From positions 1,612,001 to 1,676,000 of the forward strand of contig NZ_CP082928.1 in the NCBI RefSeq assembly GCF_023517795.1: a stretch of DNA of 64,000 bases. Reading direction: 5' to 3'. The notes beneath the pieces are model-generated. The model was not told where the DNA came from and searched no databases. It saw nothing but the letters and a program-made list of their open reading frames with translations. This stretch comes from Pseudomonas fulva (GTDB taxonomy: Bacteria > Pseudomonadota > Gammaproteobacteria > Pseudomonadales > Pseudomonadaceae). Positions 1 through 8,208 of this stretch are shown here, in pieces. Positions within the stretch are counted from its first letter, which is position 1. Each line of letters opens with the position of its first letter. The position numbers were made by a program, and so were the translations under genes.

Positions 1-719
1 TCGTCGCTGCCATTGGCCAGGGCCTGCTCGACGATGGCCTGGGCGGCCTGTTGCAGGTCGCCCACATGCTCGTCGATGCAGCGCTGCATGGCACGCGCCT
101 CGACGAATTCGTAGACGCCGTCGGTGGCCAGCAGAAACAGGTCGCCCGCCTCCAGAGCCAGCGCCTGGTAGTCGATTTCCAGCTGCGGCCCGATACCCAG
201 AGCGCGGCTCAGGTAGCTCCTGCCCTCGCCGACCCAGAGGCGATGATCGCGGGTCAGCGGCTCCAGATCGCCGCCGCGCAGGCGGTAGATGCGCGTGTCG
301 CCGACGTGGAACAGGTGCGCGGTGGTGGATTTCAGCACCAGCGCGCTGAAGGTGCATACATGGCCACGGTCCATGTCGTAGCGGTGCTGGCCGCGCCGGG
401 TCTGGGCGTGCAGCCAGGCATTGGTGGCGCTGAGCACGCGGGTCACCGAGGTCTTCACCGACCAGGCGTCGCTGGTGCTGAAGTAATCGGAGAGAAACGC
501 CGCCACCGCCGTTTCACTGGCGATATGGCTGACGTCGCTGCTGCTGATGCCATCGGCCAGGGCGACGGCGATGCCCTTGCTGCTCAGTTGCGGCTCAAAG
601 GGCACGCACAGACCGTGGAAGTCCTGGTTGCGGGGCTTGCGACCCTTGTCCGAATACTGGCCGACGCTGACCTGCAGCTGGCTCTTCCTGCCCGTCCACA
701 GGTGTTCGGCAGTGGCCAT
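1..719 (-). CDS. PP2C-type protein phosphatase domain, probable bifunctional Ser/Thr kinase/phosphatase (5' part, cut by window edge)
   Basis: The reverse strand is open from an ATG at 719 to base 1. The translation starts MATAEHLWTGRKSQLQVSVG and has PP2C signatures: KGRKPRNQD near residue 25, ALADGISSS near 60, FHVGDTRIYRLR near 130 and LLATDGVYEFV near 185. These match the metal-binding aspartates of PP2C phosphatases. In many Pseudomonas the nitrite/nitrate assimilation locus carries a fused PP2C phosphatase plus Ser/Thr kinase of this kind, so a kinase domain is expected to the left but is not visible. The start lies one base after the stop of the upstream transporter gene, which implies cotranscription with nirBD. 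The substrate is unknown. Confidence 0.82.
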   Translation of the reverse strand, partial: MATAEHLWTGRKSQLQVSVGQYSDKGRKPRNQDFHGLCVPFEPQLSSKGIAVALADGISSSDVSHIASETAVAAFLSDYFSTSDAWSVKTSVTRVLSATNAWLHAQTRRGQHRYDMDRGHVCTFSALVLKSTTAHLFHVGDTRIYRLRGGDLEPLTRDHRLWVGEGRSYLSRALGIGPQLEIDYQALALEAGDLFLLATDGVYEFVEARAMQRCIDEHVGDLQQAAQAIVEQALANGSD

Positions 720-720
720 C

Positions 721-1533
721 TCAGTTGTAGGTGCGCCTGGCGCCGGTCTTCACGTGGGTGGTGTACAGCGTCAGGCCGGTAAAGGCCAGGCCGCCGACCA
801 GGTTGCCCAGCGCGGTGGGGATCTCGTTCCAGATCATGTAGTCCATCACCGAGAAATCACCGCCCAGGATGATGCCCGAGGGGAACAGGAACATGTTCAC
901 CACCGAGTGCTCGAAGCCCATGAAGAAGAACAGCATGATGGGCATCCACATGGCGATGGTCTTGCCGCTGACGGTGGTGGAGATCATCGCGCCGACCACG
1001 CCCATCGACACCATCCAGTTGCACAGCACGCCGCGCAGGAAGATGGTCGCCCAGCCCGCCGCGCCGTATTCGGCATAGCCCAGGGTGCGGTCTTCGCCGA
1101 TGTGCGAGATCTTCTCGCCGATCAGGCCGGGGTCCTTGGAAAAGCCGTAGGTGAACACGAAGGCCATCATGAAGGCCACGGTCAGGGCGCCGGCGAAGTT
1201 GCCGAGAAACACCAGGCCCCAGTTGCGCAGAATGCCGCCCACGGTGACGCCGGGACGTCGGTCGAGCAGCGCCAGCGGGGTGAGCATGAACACCCCGGTA
1301 AGCAGGTCGAAGCCCATCAGGTAGAGCATCACGAAACCGACCGGAAACAGCACCGCGCCGAGCAGCGGCGAGCCGGTGCCGACGCTCACGGCAATGGCGA
1401 AGACCGCCGCCAGGGACAGGATGGCGCCCGCCATGAAGGCGCGGATCAGGGTATCGCGGGTCGACATGAAGATCTTCGACTCACCGGCATCCACCATCTT
1501 GGTGACGAATTCGGCAGGAACCAGGTAGGACAT
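721..1533 (-). CDS. Formate/nitrite transporter (FNT) family channel
   Basis: A 270-residue polytopic membrane protein of the FocA/NirC family, which forms pentameric channels for formate or nitrite in the inner membrane. Family signs are the motif GAILSLAAVFAIAVSVGTGS in the first helix, LLTGVFML, LRNWGLVFLGNFAGAL, LRGVLCNWMVSMGV and GFEHSVVNMF, with about six hydrophobic segments. It lies 67 bp downstream of nirD on the same strand, so nitrite import or export linked to the assimilatory nitrite reductase is the likely role. A NirC-like name would be reasonable, but the substrate cannot be settled from sequence alone. Confidence 0.88.
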   Translation of the reverse strand: MSYLVPAEFVTKMVDAGESKIFMSTRDTLIRAFMAGAILSLAAVFAIAVSVGTGSPLLGAVLFPVGFVMLYLMGFDLLTGVFMLTPLALLDRRPGVTVGGILRNWGLVFLGNFAGALTVAFMMAFVFTYGFSKDPGLIGEKISHIGEDRTLGYAEYGAAGWATIFLRGVLCNWMVSMGVVGAMISTTVSGKTIAMWMPIMLFFFMGFEHSVVNMFLFPSGIILGGDFSVMDYMIWNEIPTALGNLVGGLAFTGLTLYTTHVKTGARRTYN

Positions 1534-1600
1534 GCTGACGCTCTCTCAAATGAACCAGACAGGTTGAAAACGGCGACTGCTGATCAGCCGCCAAATACGC

Positions 1601-1981
1601 TCAGGCCGCCAGGCCGATCTCCACGGTGTCGCCATTGAGGCGCACCGGCCACACGCGCAGGCGCTGCTCCGGGTACTCCAGGCAGGTGCCGTCACGCAGG
1701 CGAAAGTGCTGCTTGTAGAGCGGCGAGGCGATAACCAGGTCGCCCTTGATCTGGCCGATCAGGCCGCGGCCGATGACGTTGGCACCGGATTTCGGGTCGC
1801 GGTTCTCCACGGCGAACAGCTGCTCGCCGGCTTCGCTGTCCGGCAGGTGGAACAGGGCGATCTGCGCGCCGTCGAGCCAGGCCACCACCCCGGAGTTGGC
1901 GACCAGGTCCTGGCTGCGGCACAGCGGCTGCCATTCGGTGGCAGGAAGCGATTGGGCACGCACGGCATTGAACTGGCTCAT
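1601..1981 (-). CDS. nirD: Nitrite reductase (NADH) small subunit NirD
   Basis: A 126-residue protein matching NirD, the Rieske-like small subunit of cytoplasmic assimilatory NADH-dependent nitrite reductase. The fold resembles a Rieske domain but lacks the Cys/His cluster ligands, as is usual for NirD; visible motifs are FAVENRDPKSGANVIGRG and IASPLYKQHFRLRDG. The start ATG at 1981 overlaps the nirB stop by one base (TGATG), so the two subunits are translationally coupled. Longer upstream extensions are nirB sequence in another frame and were excluded. Confidence 0.95.
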   Translation of the reverse strand: MSQFNAVRAQSLPATEWQPLCRSQDLVANSGVVAWLDGAQIALFHLPDSEAGEQLFAVENRDPKSGANVIGRGLIGQIKGDLVIASPLYKQHFRLRDGTCLEYPEQRLRVWPVRLNGDTVEIGLAA

Positions 1982-4539
1982 CAGAGCACCTCCTCGGTAA
2001 CGGGAATCAGGTGGAGTTCGCTGGCGGTGATGGGGCGGCGCTGACCGCGCTCCTTGACGAAATGGATGTCCGGGTCGGCGCGCTTGTCGTTGACGAAGGT
2101 GCGGAAGCGCTTGAGCTTCTCCGGATCCTTGAGGGCGCCCGCCCACTCGCATTCGTAGCGGTCGACCACCAGTTGCATCTGCGCTTCCAGCTCGGCGGCC
2201 AGGCCCAGGCTGTCGTCGAGGATCACCGCCTTGAGGTAATCCAGACCGCCCTCCAGCGACTCGCGCCACACCGAGGTGCGCTGCAGCTTGTCGGCGGTAC
2301 GGATGTAGAACATCAGCACGCGATCGATGGTGCGGATCAGCGCCTCGTCGTCCAGATCGGTGGCAAACAGCTCGGCATGCCGCGGGCGCATGCCGCCGTT
2401 GCCGCACACGTAGAGGTTCCAGCCCTTGTCGGTGGCGATCACGCCGATGTCCTTGCTCTGCGCCTCGGCGCACTCGCGGGTGCAGCCGCTGACCGCGAAC
2501 TTGATCTTGTGGGGCGCGCGCAGGCCCTTGTAGCGATCCTCCAGGCGCAGCGCCATGCCGACGCTGTCCTGTACGCCATAGCGGCACCAGGTGCTGCCCA
2601 CGCAGGACTTCACGGTGCGCAGCGACTTGCCGTAGGCGTGGCCGGTCTCGAATCCGGCGGCGATCAATTCGCCCCAGATGTCCGGCAGCTCGTGCAACTG
2701 CGCGCCGAACAGGTCGATGCGCTGGCCGCCGGTGATCTTGGTGTAGAGGTCGTACTTCTTCGCCACGGCGCCGATGGCCAGCAGGCCGTCCGGGGTGATC
2801 TCGCCGCCGGGGATGCGCGGCACCACCGAGTAGGTGCCGTTCTTCTGCATGTTGGCCATGAAGGTGTCGTTGGTGTCCTGTAGCGGAATCAGCGCCGGAT
2901 CGGTGATCGGCTGGTTCCAGCACGAGGCGAGGATCGAGCCCACCGCCGGTTTGCAGATGTCGCAGCCGGTGTGGCCGCGGCCATGCTTGGCCAGCAGTTC
3001 CTCGAAACTGAGCACGCCTTCCACGCGGACGATGGCGTACAGCTCCTGGCGGGTATGGGCGAAGTGCTCGCAGAGGCTCTTGTCGACCGCCACGCCACGG
3101 GCGCTCAGCTCGTGCTCGAAGACCTGCTTGAGCAGCGCGCTGCAGCCGCCGCAGCCGCTGCCGGCCTTGGTGATGGCCTTGAGCTCGCCGAGGTCGGTGA
3201 TGCCGGCGTCGACCTGGCAGCACACCGCGCCCTTGCTGACGTTGTGGCAGGAGCAGATGGTAGCGGTATCCGGCAACGCATCGGCGCCCAGGGTCGGCGC
3301 ACCGTCGGAGAGCGGCAGGATCAGGCTCGACGGATCGGCCGGCAGCTTGATGCCGTTCTGGGCGTACTGCAGCAGGGTGTCGTAGTAGCTGTTGTCGCCG
3401 ACCAGCACGGCGCCGATGACCCGCTGGCCATCCGCCGAGACCACCAGGCGGCGGTAACTGGCACCCGCTTCGTCGATGTAGCGGTAGCTCTTGGCGCCCG
3501 GCGTGGCCCCGTGGGCATCGCCGATGGAGCCGACATCCACGCCGAGCAGCTTGAGCTTGGTCGACATGTCGGCACCGGTGAAGGGTTCATGGGGCTCACC
3601 GGCCAGTTGCGCGGCCACGGCGCGAGCCATGCTGTAGCCGGGCGCCACCAGGCCGAATACCGTGCCGTTCCAGGACGCGCATTCGCCGATGGCATAAATC
3701 AAAGGGTCACTGGTGCGGCAATCGTTGTCGACCACTACGCCGCCACGCGGGGCGATATCGAGGCCGGCGGCGCGGCCCAGGGCGTCCTGGGGGCGAATGC
3801 CGGCGGAGAACAGGATCAGGTCGGTCTCCAGATACTCACCGTCATTGAAATTCATACGGTAGGCGTATTCCTCACCGATGACGATTTCCTGGGTGGCGCG
3901 TGACAGATGCACGCCTACGCTCAGCGCCTCGATGCGCGCCCGCAGCGCGTCGCCGCCATCGGTGTCCAGCTGCACCGGCATCAGCCGCGGCGCGAACTCC
4001 ACCACATGGGCTTCCAGGCCGAGGGACTTCAATGCATTGGCCGCTTCCAGGCCGAGCAAGCCGCCGCCGACCACCACGCCCCGGCGGGCGCCTGCGGCGG
4101 CGCTGCGGATGCCATCGAGATCGTCCAGGGTGCGGTAGACCAGGCGCGAATTGCCTTCGGCACCGGGGATCGGCGGCACGAACGGATAGGACCCGGTGGC
4201 CAGCACCAGACGGTCGTAGCCACGACGCCCCTGGCTGGTGACCACTTCGCGCGCCTCACGGTCGATCTCCAGCACCGGCTCACCCAGGTGCAGGTGCACG
4301 CCATTGCTGGCGTACAGATCGGCCTCGCCGAGGGCCAGGGCTTCGGCATCCTTGCCGGAGAAGTACTCGGACAGGTGCACGCGGTCATAGGCGCGCTGAC
4401 GCTCTTCGCCATATACGTGCACCTGATAGCGGTGCAGCGCGCCACTGGCGATCAATTGCTCGATACAGTGGTGGCCGACCATGCCGTTGCCGATGACGAT
4501 CAGGGTCTCGCGCTTGATCGATGTGACGATGGAGTTCAT
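1981..4539 (-). CDS. nirB: Nitrite reductase (NADH) large subunit NirB
   Basis: An 852-residue cytoplasmic enzyme that reduces nitrite to ammonium with NADH for nitrogen assimilation. Domains in order: an FAD/NAD-binding pyridine nucleotide-disulfide oxidoreductase part starting with VIGNGMVGHHC; a BFD-like [2Fe-2S] segment (CSCHNVSKGAVC near residue 430 and SGCGGC about 35 residues later); then nitrite/sulfite reductase ferredoxin-like and siroheme domains with the ligands CVGSTWC near 645 and CTREC near 685. ATG 4539 gives the standard N-terminus MNSIVTSIKRETLIVIGNG; the frame stays open further upstream, but that part is leader. It is the first gene of a nirB-nirD-FNT-phosphatase operon with an attenuator-like terminator in its leader. 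Confidence 0.96.
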   Translation of the reverse strand: MNSIVTSIKRETLIVIGNGMVGHHCIEQLIASGALHRYQVHVYGEERQRAYDRVHLSEYFSGKDAEALALGEADLYASNGVHLHLGEPVLEIDREAREVVTSQGRRGYDRLVLATGSYPFVPPIPGAEGNSRLVYRTLDDLDGIRSAAAGARRGVVVGGGLLGLEAANALKSLGLEAHVVEFAPRLMPVQLDTDGGDALRARIEALSVGVHLSRATQEIVIGEEYAYRMNFNDGEYLETDLILFSAGIRPQDALGRAAGLDIAPRGGVVVDNDCRTSDPLIYAIGECASWNGTVFGLVAPGYSMARAVAAQLAGEPHEPFTGADMSTKLKLLGVDVGSIGDAHGATPGAKSYRYIDEAGASYRRLVVSADGQRVIGAVLVGDNSYYDTLLQYAQNGIKLPADPSSLILPLSDGAPTLGADALPDTATICSCHNVSKGAVCCQVDAGITDLGELKAITKAGSGCGGCSALLKQVFEHELSARGVAVDKSLCEHFAHTRQELYAIVRVEGVLSFEELLAKHGRGHTGCDICKPAVGSILASCWNQPITDPALIPLQDTNDTFMANMQKNGTYSVVPRIPGGEITPDGLLAIGAVAKKYDLYTKITGGQRIDLFGAQLHELPDIWGELIAAGFETGHAYGKSLRTVKSCVGSTWCRYGVQDSVGMALRLEDRYKGLRAPHKIKFAVSGCTRECAEAQSKDIGVIATDKGWNLYVCGNGGMRPRHAELFATDLDDEALIRTIDRVLMFYIRTADKLQRTSVWRESLEGGLDYLKAVILDDSLGLAAELEAQMQLVVDRYECEWAGALKDPEKLKRFRTFVNDKRADPDIHFVKERGQRRPITASELHLIPVTEEVL

Positions 4540-4611
4540 AGCCTGCCCTCTGTCTGCTGCGCTATCACGGTTTTGCAACGCCCCAAGGCTGGCCAGCAGA
4601 AACGGCAGGCC

Positions 4612-4651
4612 AAAAAAAAGACGCCTGGAGCTGTTGTCAGCTTCAGGCGTC
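4612..4651 (-). terminator. Intrinsic terminator inside the nirB leader (attenuator candidate)
   Basis: On the minus strand an inverted repeat GACGCCTG..AGCT / AGCT..CAGGCGTC with a 6-nt loop is followed directly by eight T residues. It ends about 72 nt before the nirB ATG, on the same strand, and no gene end precedes it. That placement fits transcription attenuation of nirB. In Azotobacter vinelandii the ANTAR protein NasT antiterminates the assimilatory nitrate reductase operon leader, so NasT-type control is the likely explanation here. The terminator is seen; the antitermination is inferred. Confidence 0.85.
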
Positions 4652-4869
4652 TTTGCCTTGGATTCGGTTATGTGGGGTGAGCATGGCTGCCCACCGGCCC
4701 CATCGTTGATGGGTGCACAAGCTCGATAGCAGGTTGCATGCCAGGGCGTTGAAAATAGCGGAAAGGCCAGTGAATACGGGCCTGGCGGGCGACCGCATGC
4801 GGGAGTGGCCGGCGAAGGATACGAACCAAGATGAAGCAGCAAGCCCTGAAACTCACCATATCGGGGCAA

Positions 4870-4883
4870 GCAAAAAGGTGTCC
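4870..4883 (-). promoter_or_regulatory. Possible sigma-54 promoter for nirB
   Basis: The minus strand reads GGACACCTTTTTGC, giving the GG/GC pair at -24/-12 spacing with a TTGC -12 element. Nitrogen-assimilation operons in Pseudomonas are commonly NtrC/sigma-54 dependent. The -24 box deviates from TGGCAC, so this is a weak candidate. It would give a leader of roughly 320 nt that includes the attenuator. Confidence 0.3.
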
Positions 4884-4955
4884 GAGGCAAGCCCGGGAGG
4901 GGCGCAGATAACAGCGAAAGCCATCGCTGGCCAACGGGTTTCACCCACATCACAC

Positions 4956-5004
4956 GTGGGAGGGCGCCATGCGCCCGAATGTCGCGGGCATGGCGCCCTC
5001 CCAC
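4956..5004 (+). repeat. REP-like palindrome, copy 1
   Basis: A 49-bp imperfect palindrome beginning GTGGGAGGGCGCCATGC and ending GCATGGCGCCCTCCCAC. Related copies lie at 44461-44508 and 59085-59135 in the same orientation, all intergenic. The rest of the 4540-5178 gap holds the nirB leader and the dsbD upstream region, with no further gene seen. Confidence 0.85.
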
Positions 5005-5178
5005 ATGGATATGCGACACCATCCTACGCTTGGCTAGCTCCCACGCGGCCTTGTGTCGCAGCAGCACAGTGCCGGGGCAGACGCCATACGCCAGGCGCAA
5101 CCGCCACTTACAGCACGCCCCATGGCAGGGATCGCCGGCTCCGTTATCATGGTGCGATCAATGCCCCACGAGATGCCC

Positions 5179-6951
5179 ATGCCACGTTTTATCTGCCTCT
5201 TGCTGTTGCTCGTCGTCCTGCCTGCCGGCGCCGGGATGTTCGACAGCCGTCCGAATGCCGCGCCCCTGGGCCAGGCGCTGAACAACAGCGCTGACTTCCT
5301 GCCGATACGCGAGGCCTTCACGCTCAGCCTGGTCGAGAGCTCGCCGACGTCGGCGAAGGTGCGCTTCGTGGCGGCCGAGGGCTATTACCTGTATCGCCAC
5401 CAGTTCAAGTTCAAGGTCGAACCGGCCGCGCTGGCCGGCGCCCCCGTCGAGGTGCCGCAAGGCCTGCACAAGAACGATCAGTACTTCGGCGACGTGCAGG
5501 TGTTCTACGAAGTACTGGATGTCGACATCCCGTTGAACAACCCGGACAACAAGCCGCTCAACCTCGCCGTCACCTACCAGGGCTGCGCCGACAAGGGCCT
5601 GTGCTATCCGCCGGAAACCGAGACGCTGGCCATCAATGGCGGCATTGCCGGCCAGGCCGGCGATGCAGCTACGCCCGCCAGCGGCAAAGCCACCTGGCGC
5701 TGGACCGACCTGGCGCTGATGTTCGCCGCCGGCCTGACCCTGACCTTCACGCCTTGCGTGCTGCCCATGCTGCCGATCCTCTCCGGCGTGGTGCTGCGCG
5801 GGCGGCCGAGCAAGGGCCGCGGCCTGGTGCTGTCGCTGGCCTACGTGCTGCCCATGGCCGCCTGCTACGCCGCGCTCGGTGCGCTGATGGGTCTGTTCGG
5901 CGCCAAGCTCAACCTGCAGGCCATGCTGCAATCACCGTGGATTCTGGTGCCCTTCGCGCTGTTCTTCGCGCTGTTCGCGGTGGCCATGTTTGGCGTCTTC
6001 GAACTGCGCCTGCCGGCCTTTATCCGTGAGCGCCTGGACCGCAAGGCGGCGCAGACCAGGGGCGGCACCATCGCCGGCGCGGCGACCCTGGGCGTGTTGT
6101 CCAGCCTGATCGTCTCGCCGTGCATCACTGCGCCCTTCACCGCGCTGCTGCTGTATATCAGCAGCACCGGCGATGCAGCGGGCGGCGCCCTGCAGCTGTT
6201 CGCCCTGGGCCTGGGCATGGGCACGCCGCTGGTGATCTTCGCCGCAGGCGGTGGCGCCCTGCTGCCCAAGTCCGGCACCTGGATGGTCGCCGTGCGCAAC
6301 GCCTTTGGCGTGATGCTGCTGGGCGTCTCGGTATGGCTGCTCGAGCGTGTACTGCCGGGACAGGTCGCCCTGGCGCTATGGGGGCTGCTGGCCGCCGGCG
6401 TCGCGCTGTTCCTCGGCGCCCTGGAATTCACCGCTAAAGATGCACGGGGCAAGCTCGCCCAGCTGTTCGGGCTGGCGCTGCTGGTCTATGCCCTGGCGGT
6501 CTGGACCGGCGCTCTCAAGGGCAACGACGATCCCCTGCAACCGCTGGCCGGCGGCATCGCCAGCACTCAAGCGAGCGCCGCCGGTAGTTGGCAGACGGTC
6601 AGCACCCCCACCGAGCTGGACGCCGCGCTGGCCCAGGCCAAGGGCAGCGGCCAGCCGCTGCTGCTCGACTGGTACGCCGACTGGTGCATCAGCTGCAAGA
6701 AGATCGAGCGCGACGTGTTCCATTCCCCGCAGATCGGTCCGCAACTGGCCGACTATCAGCTGCTGCGTTTCGACATGACCGACAGCACCGCCGCCCAACG
6801 CGCGCTGCTGGATCGCTATGGGCTGTTCGGCCCGCCGGCGATCCAGTTGTTCGCCGCCAACGGGCAGGAAATGCACGAGTTGCGAGTCGTCGGCGAAATC
6901 GATGCCGCAGGCTTTGCCGAGCGCCTGAGCAGCGCGCGAGAACGATTCTAG
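5179..6951 (+). CDS. dsbD: Thiol:disulfide interchange protein DsbD
   Basis: A 590-residue inner membrane protein that carries electrons from cytoplasmic thioredoxin to periplasmic thiol partners. It has a signal peptide (MPRFICLLLLLVVLP), a periplasmic alpha domain with the pair CADKGLC near residue 140, an eight-helix core with TPCVLPMLPI and SPCITAPF cysteines, and a C-terminal thioredoxin-like gamma domain with WCISCKK near residue 510. ATG 5179 is chosen because it gives a compact signal peptide and is preceded by ACGAG; in-frame ATGs at 5149, 5161 and 5173 are alternatives. In P. aeruginosa dipZ/dsbD likewise precedes aroQ and accBC. Confidence 0.93.
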   Translation: MPRFICLLLLLVVLPAGAGMFDSRPNAAPLGQALNNSADFLPIREAFTLSLVESSPTSAKVRFVAAEGYYLYRHQFKFKVEPAALAGAPVEVPQGLHKNDQYFGDVQVFYEVLDVDIPLNNPDNKPLNLAVTYQGCADKGLCYPPETETLAINGGIAGQAGDAATPASGKATWRWTDLALMFAAGLTLTFTPCVLPMLPILSGVVLRGRPSKGRGLVLSLAYVLPMAACYAALGALMGLFGAKLNLQAMLQSPWILVPFALFFALFAVAMFGVFELRLPAFIRERLDRKAAQTRGGTIAGAATLGVLSSLIVSPCITAPFTALLLYISSTGDAAGGALQLFALGLGMGTPLVIFAAGGGALLPKSGTWMVAVRNAFGVMLLGVSVWLLERVLPGQVALALWGLLAAGVALFLGALEFTAKDARGKLAQLFGLALLVYALAVWTGALKGNDDPLQPLAGGIASTQASAAGSWQTVSTPTELDAALAQAKGSGQPLLLDWYADWCISCKKIERDVFHSPQIGPQLADYQLLRFDMTDSTAAQRALLDRYGLFGPPAIQLFAANGQEMHELRVVGEIDAAGFAERLSSARERF

Positions 6952-7071
6952 GCAATTCGGTCACATATTCGGCCAACCCTGCACGGATCGTGCTGACTAC
7001 TCCCAAAAACTGGACAGCCCTACGGCACTTCTGGCAGAGTCCGCGCAGCTAAAAAGAAGGAAGCCCGGATC

Positions 7072-7521
7072 ATGTCGACCCTGCTGGTTTTGCACGGCCC
7101 CAATTTGAACCTGCTCGGCACCCGAGAGCCCGGCACCTATGGCGCCACCACCCTGGAGCAGATCAACCTCGACCTGGAACGGCGCGCCCGCGAAGCCGGC
7201 CACCATCTGCTGCACCTGCAGAGCAACGCCGAGTACGAGCTGATCGAGCGCATCCACGCCGCCCGCGGCGAAGGCGTCGACTTCATCATCATCAACCCGG
7301 CGGCCTTCACCCACACCAGCGTCGCATTACGTGACGCATTGCTGGCAGTGAGCATCCCATTCATCGAAGTGCACCTGTCCAACGTGCACAAGCGTGAGCC
7401 TTTCCGGCACCACTCCTACTTCTCCGACGTGGCGGTAGGGGTGATCTGCGGGCTCGGCGCCACCGGCTACCGCCTGGCGCTCGAAGCGTCGCTGGAGCAA
7501 CTGGCGAGCAAAAACACCTGA
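7072..7521 (+). CDS. aroQ: 3-dehydroquinate dehydratase, type II
   Basis: A 149-residue enzyme converting 3-dehydroquinate to 3-dehydroshikimate in the shikimate pathway. The type II dehydroquinase motifs are clear: [20 protein letters not shown] at the N-terminus, [32 protein letters not shown] with the catalytic His, and [19 protein letters not shown]. The full-length protein matches the usual 145-150 residues. An AAGAAGG ribosome site lies about 8 nt upstream. A MITE-like repeat separates it from accB. Confidence 0.97.
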   Translation: MSTLLVLHGPNLNLLGTREPGTYGATTLEQINLDLERRAREAGHHLLHLQSNAEYELIERIHAARGEGVDFIIINPAAFTHTSVALRDALLAVSIPFIEVHLSNVHKREPFRHHSYFSDVAVGVICGLGATGYRLALEASLEQLASKNT

Positions 7522-7534
7522 AACCGGCGCCTAG

Positions 7535-7676
7535 ACAGATCATGTGAAAGCGTCGCGAGCGAAGGTCAGGCAAGGCAAAAAACGGCGAAAAAGCGCAGTT
7601 TACGAGTTGTAAATGAGCATTTTGAGCCGATTTTTAACGCAGCATGACCGAGCGCAGTAGCTTTCACACGATCTGT
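7535..7676 (+). repeat. MITE-like palindromic element, type A, copy 1 (142 bp)
   Basis: Ends in a near-perfect 17-bp inverted repeat: ACAGATCATGTGAAAGC at 7535-7551 and its complement at 7660-7676 with one mismatch. Inside, AAAAACGGC pairs with GCCGATTTTT, and TTTAC..GTAAA forms a small central hairpin. A diverged second copy is at 37650-37809. No coding capacity; it fills most of the aroQ-accB gap. Confidence 0.85.
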
Positions 7677-7735
7677 TCAAGCGGCGGTCATTCGCAAACT
7701 TGAACGACCCTGACCAGACTGGGAGTTGAACACCT

Positions 7736-8191
7736 ATGGATATTCGCAAAGTCAAAAAACTGATCGAGCTGCTGGAAGAGTCCGGCATCGACGAGCTGGA
7801 AATCAAAGAGGGCGAAGAGTCCGTACGCATCAGCCGTCATGGCAAGCAACCGGCTTACGCCCAACCGACCTACGCCCCAGCGCCTGCTCCGGTCGCAGCA
7901 GCAGCCGCTCCGGTTGCGGCTGCCGCTGACGCTGCCCCGGCCGCTGCCAAACTGAACGGCACCGTGGTGCGCTCGCCAATGGTCGGTACCTTCTACCGCG
8001 CCGCTTCGCCGACCTCGGCCAACTTCGTTGAAGTCGGTTCGACCGTGAAGAAGGGCGACATCCTCTGCATCGTCGAAGCGATGAAGATGATGAACCACAT
8101 CGAGGCCGAAACCAGCGGCACGATCGAATCCATCCTGGGCGAGAACGGCCAGCCGGTGGAATACGATCAACCGCTGTTCACCATCGTCTGA
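7736..8191 (+). CDS. accB: Acetyl-CoA carboxylase biotin carboxyl carrier protein
   Basis: A 151-residue biotin carrier of the heteromeric acetyl-CoA carboxylase, which makes malonyl-CoA for fatty acid synthesis. The N-terminal helix ([20 protein letters not shown]) is followed by a Pro/Ala-rich linker at about residues 40-75 and a C-terminal biotinyl domain with the biotinylation site EAMKMMN near residue 117. It overlaps no neighbour, and accC follows 17 bp downstream, so the two form the usual accBC operon. Confidence 0.97.
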   Translation: MDIRKVKKLIELLEESGIDELEIKEGEESVRISRHGKQPAYAQPTYAPAPAPVAAAAAPVAAAADAAPAAAKLNGTVVRSPMVGTFYRAASPTSANFVEVGSTVKKGDILCIVEAMKMMNHIEAETSGTIESILGENGQPVEYDQPLFTIV

Positions 8192-8208
8192 TGCACGGGG
8201 AACCCGTA

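Noticed and set aside
4713..5294. Open frame of 193 codons in the nirB-dsbD gap
   Set aside because: It runs through the nirB leader and a REP palindrome and into dsbD; no motif or ribosome site.
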